Below the pieces are notes generated by a model. That model did not search any database, was not told the DNA's origin, and was given only the letters and a program-made list of their open reading frames with translations. Source: Sindora glabra (Eukaryota > Streptophyta > Magnoliopsida > Fabales > Fabaceae). Taken from it: a stretch of 64,000 nucleotides of DNA. Location of the stretch: contig CM035230.1 in NCBI GenBank assembly GCA_020226215.1, positions 22,425,883 to 22,489,882 of the forward strand. Direction: 5' to 3'. Below are positions 61,463 through 64,000 of the stretch, piece after piece. Positions within the stretch are counted from its first letter, which is position 1; each line of letters opens with the position of its first letter. Made by a program: the position numbers and the translations under genes.

Positions 61463-62285
61463 GGAGCATGTGATTTAACTAGATAATTAAAGTAAAAGAA
61501 AAGAAAAAAACGAATAGACCGTAATTATTTATTTTATTTAATTCAAATAAAAAAGAATCAAATTTTTCTGACGCACTTCTTTATTAATAATGTTATATAA
61601 ATAGTAATTTATTTTTAATTATAATTTTTATTATTTTATTATTATAATTATTATCTTATTATTTATTATCTTTATAAATATTTTTACATTTATAAGTATT
61701 TCATATTAATTATTTATATTTTATTAACATAATTTTAATTATTAATTTTATTAATATTTATTTTTATATTTTAATTATTATTATTTTTATAATTTTATTT
61801 TACTTATTTTTATTATACTTTATTAATATTATTAATTATTAGTATTTTATTATTGTATAATTATTATTTTTCTTGCTTTATTAATATTTATAAATATTAT
61901 TTTGTCAATGTTATTAATTGTTATATGTTAAATATTTTATTACCTTTATGATTCTAATTATTTATTATTTAATTAATATTATTATCATTATTTTTAGTAT
62001 TTTATTTTTATTTTTTATGATTATTCATTTTTATTATTTATTAGTATTGATATTTTTATTATTTAATAATTATTTTTATTTTTAACTTTTTATTATTATT
62101 AATGATAATAAACTTAAAATTTAAAATGAGCTAATAGAATTCCCTAATAAACCAAAGAATGTCATTATCTCATTTAAAATAATCAAATTAAAGAAAAATA
62201 AGTAATTTTCTTTATCAAACACATACAAACGGAATAAAAATCTACTATTTTCTTTTTTTTTTGGTGGTTACTCCTTACCTGACTC
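61463..62285 (+). mobile_element. MITE-like element, family member 2 (0.82 kb)
   Basis: Same length, same AT-only core and same right end as 39236-40067, in the same orientation. The left end (GCATGTGATTTAACTAGATAATTAAAG) corresponds to the left end of member 1. Confidence 0.75.
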
Positions 62286-64000
62286 TTTAATATTGAATAT
62301 GAATAATTTTAAAAAAGTAACTTTCTTAATTTTTTTTAAAAAATATTTCTTCATTATTATAATTCTAAATATTTTTTTAAATTATCTATATTAGTAGTGT
62401 ATCACTTCTTCATTAATATATATATGTATACAAATAATACTTTCTTATAAAAAATATTTTTTTATGAAATAAATATAACCTAAATTATTTTTAAAATTTT
62501 CTCACTTTATCCCTCAAAAAAGATTGAGTTTTCATAAAATTTATTGTAAAATAGTTATAAATATGTACAAATTTTATGAAAAATAAATACATAAAAATTA
62601 TAAGAAAAATGTATAAAAAATTATAATTGTACGTATCAATATAATTTTTTTAAAGGTGTATAGCATAGTTTAAATTTTAGAATTTAAATTTGATTTATTG
62701 TTAGTATAAAACTTTTTATAATATCTATAAATAAAAAAATTACACCTTGTCAAAAAATTAATATTAACTTAAGAATTTTTATAAATAGTAAAATAATATT
62801 AAAATTTTTTAATAATATGGTAACATATAAATGAGTGATAATATAAAATTGATTTATATTAATTATAAATTAAATCCTAAATTTTAAGATGATTTCTCTG
62901 GGCATTGAAATTCATGTATTTAATAAAATGAATTCTATAATATACTCTTGTGAAATTTAAATAGAAAATACTAAATATAAAATAAGCTCTCGTATTTCTT
63001 GTTGTCAATAGTATATTTCAATTCTTTCTGTTACTATAATCCAATTTATTACCTGCAACTTTTGTGTCATAAAAAGTTAAAATCATTAAAATTATTACTC
63101 TCCAATCTCAAACAAGACCTGAATTTTTACATGTCTCGCTTTATCTAATCTCAAAGAAGATATATTTACTTGGAATGATCAATTCGCCTTCTATAGAAGT
63201 TGAAAAGGAAAATTATGGATAAATCTATCCTAAAATTTATAAACTTTATATTAATATCCTGTGAAATTATAAGTTTTAAATTCTAATAATAATCAAGCCA
63301 ACCTTTTCTAACACTAAATGGAATAATTATTTTAGGGATTAAAATTAATGGATTTTTTTCTCTTACAACAAAAATTATATTTAGGATTCATATCTTTATC
63401 TATTGGAAGATAAAATCCTTCTAAGCATGTTTTTCATTGATTTTTTTTTTTTTTGTAATAATATGAGTTGTTAAATCACTTAATGTACACATGTAAAAAT
63501 TAGGAATTAAATCTTAAATGTAGTACAAAATATAAAGGTTTCAAAAAATATCAGATATCATTTGAGTTAAATGCTCTCATCATACTTTTCATTCATTTAA
63601 TGCTTTATTAATATATAACTCAATCCATTTTTCAAAATCGGCTCACAAAATTCATATCCGATAAATTTACTTTAGTTATCTAATAACGTGTTATTATCAT
63701 CATAATTTGTATAGTTTTGGTGGCATGGATTCCCCCCCCCCTTGGTATTATGCGTTAAAGTCGGTTCCACACTCGAAAAATAACTTAAACAAGTATTCTT
63801 GTAAATTGCAATCCTATTTCTTAATTAGTTGACTGTATTGATAGTTAATTGATTAAATTAATTATTAATTAATAATTAATTATATTAATTAATTTAATTA
63901 ACTAATAATATTAATTATTTATATAAAATATTTAATAAAATCAACTATTTTTAATAGCCATTTGTATATAAAATAACATATTAAGACATGTATATGTTTT
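62286..64000. other. AT-rich intergenic DNA at the right edge
   Basis: No gene seen. It contains a C run at 63733-63741 and a dense block of TTAATTAA-type words at 63815-63925. Confidence 0.5.

Overview
The window looks like a stretch of a eudicot plant nuclear genome: very AT-rich, full of decayed LTR retrotransposons, solo LTRs, inverted-repeat elements and (TA)n microsatellites, with one clear intact gene. That gene is a four-exon 1-aminocyclopropane-1-carboxylate oxidase (ACO, the last enzyme of ethylene synthesis) on the minus strand at 54964-56471. All splice sites are canonical, the predicted protein has 318 residues, and the Fe(II)-binding His-x-Asp...His and the Arg-x-Ser cosubstrate motif are present. 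A TATA box lies about 95 bp upstream and a perfect G-box about 430 bp upstream. No other intact protein gene, tRNA or rRNA gene was found. The species cannot be named from the sequence; a eudicot is inferred from the ACO protein and the repeat types.

Layout. 1-2400: AT-rich repeat sequence with a 28-bp tandem array and one copy of a dispersed repeat seen again at 40.6-42.25 kb. 2.4-7.4 kb: degenerate LTR-like sequence with repeated Sal-type palindromes and a short GC-richer island. 7.4-10.33 kb: remains of a minus-strand retroelement with a tRNA-Asp-type primer binding site and a probable 1.5 kb LTR. 10.77-11.76 kb: a broken ACO copy (exons 3 and 4 only) on the plus strand. 11.8-14.2 kb: no gene. 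14.2-16.26 kb and 25.99-27.04 kb: probably two halves of one old LTR, split by a Ty3/gypsy element. 16258-25984: that gypsy element on the minus strand, with both LTRs, PBS, gag, protease, RT, RNase H and integrase all recognisable but dead. It is interrupted by two further LTR-type insertions, in opposite orientations, with shared termini and 4-of-5-bp target duplications.

27.04-31.98 kb: a probable CACTA-type element carrying a long imperfect inverted repeat. 32.2-33.3 kb: a terminal-inverted-repeat element. 33449-35151: a solo LTR with a perfect 5-bp target duplication. 35.2-37.25 kb: a CACTA-type fragment with an inserted MITE. 37.9-42.25 kb: tandem and dispersed repeats plus a 0.83 kb MITE-like element whose relative lies at 61.46-62.29 kb. 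45810-46496: a TIR element flanked by a 10-bp direct repeat. 46.7-47.17 kb: a 122-bp tandem repeat. 47.2-54.8 kb, 56.6-61.4 kb and 62.3-64 kb: AT-rich intergenic DNA with microsatellites and small hairpins.

The genes do not form an operon or cluster. The only biological relationship seen is between the intact ACO gene and its broken relative 43 kb away. I found no convincing undescribed system. The points most worth a second look are the in-frame tandem duplication that begins exactly at the ACO stop codon, the ACO pseudogene, the nested retroelement structure, and a long inverted repeat that could form a double-stranded transcript.
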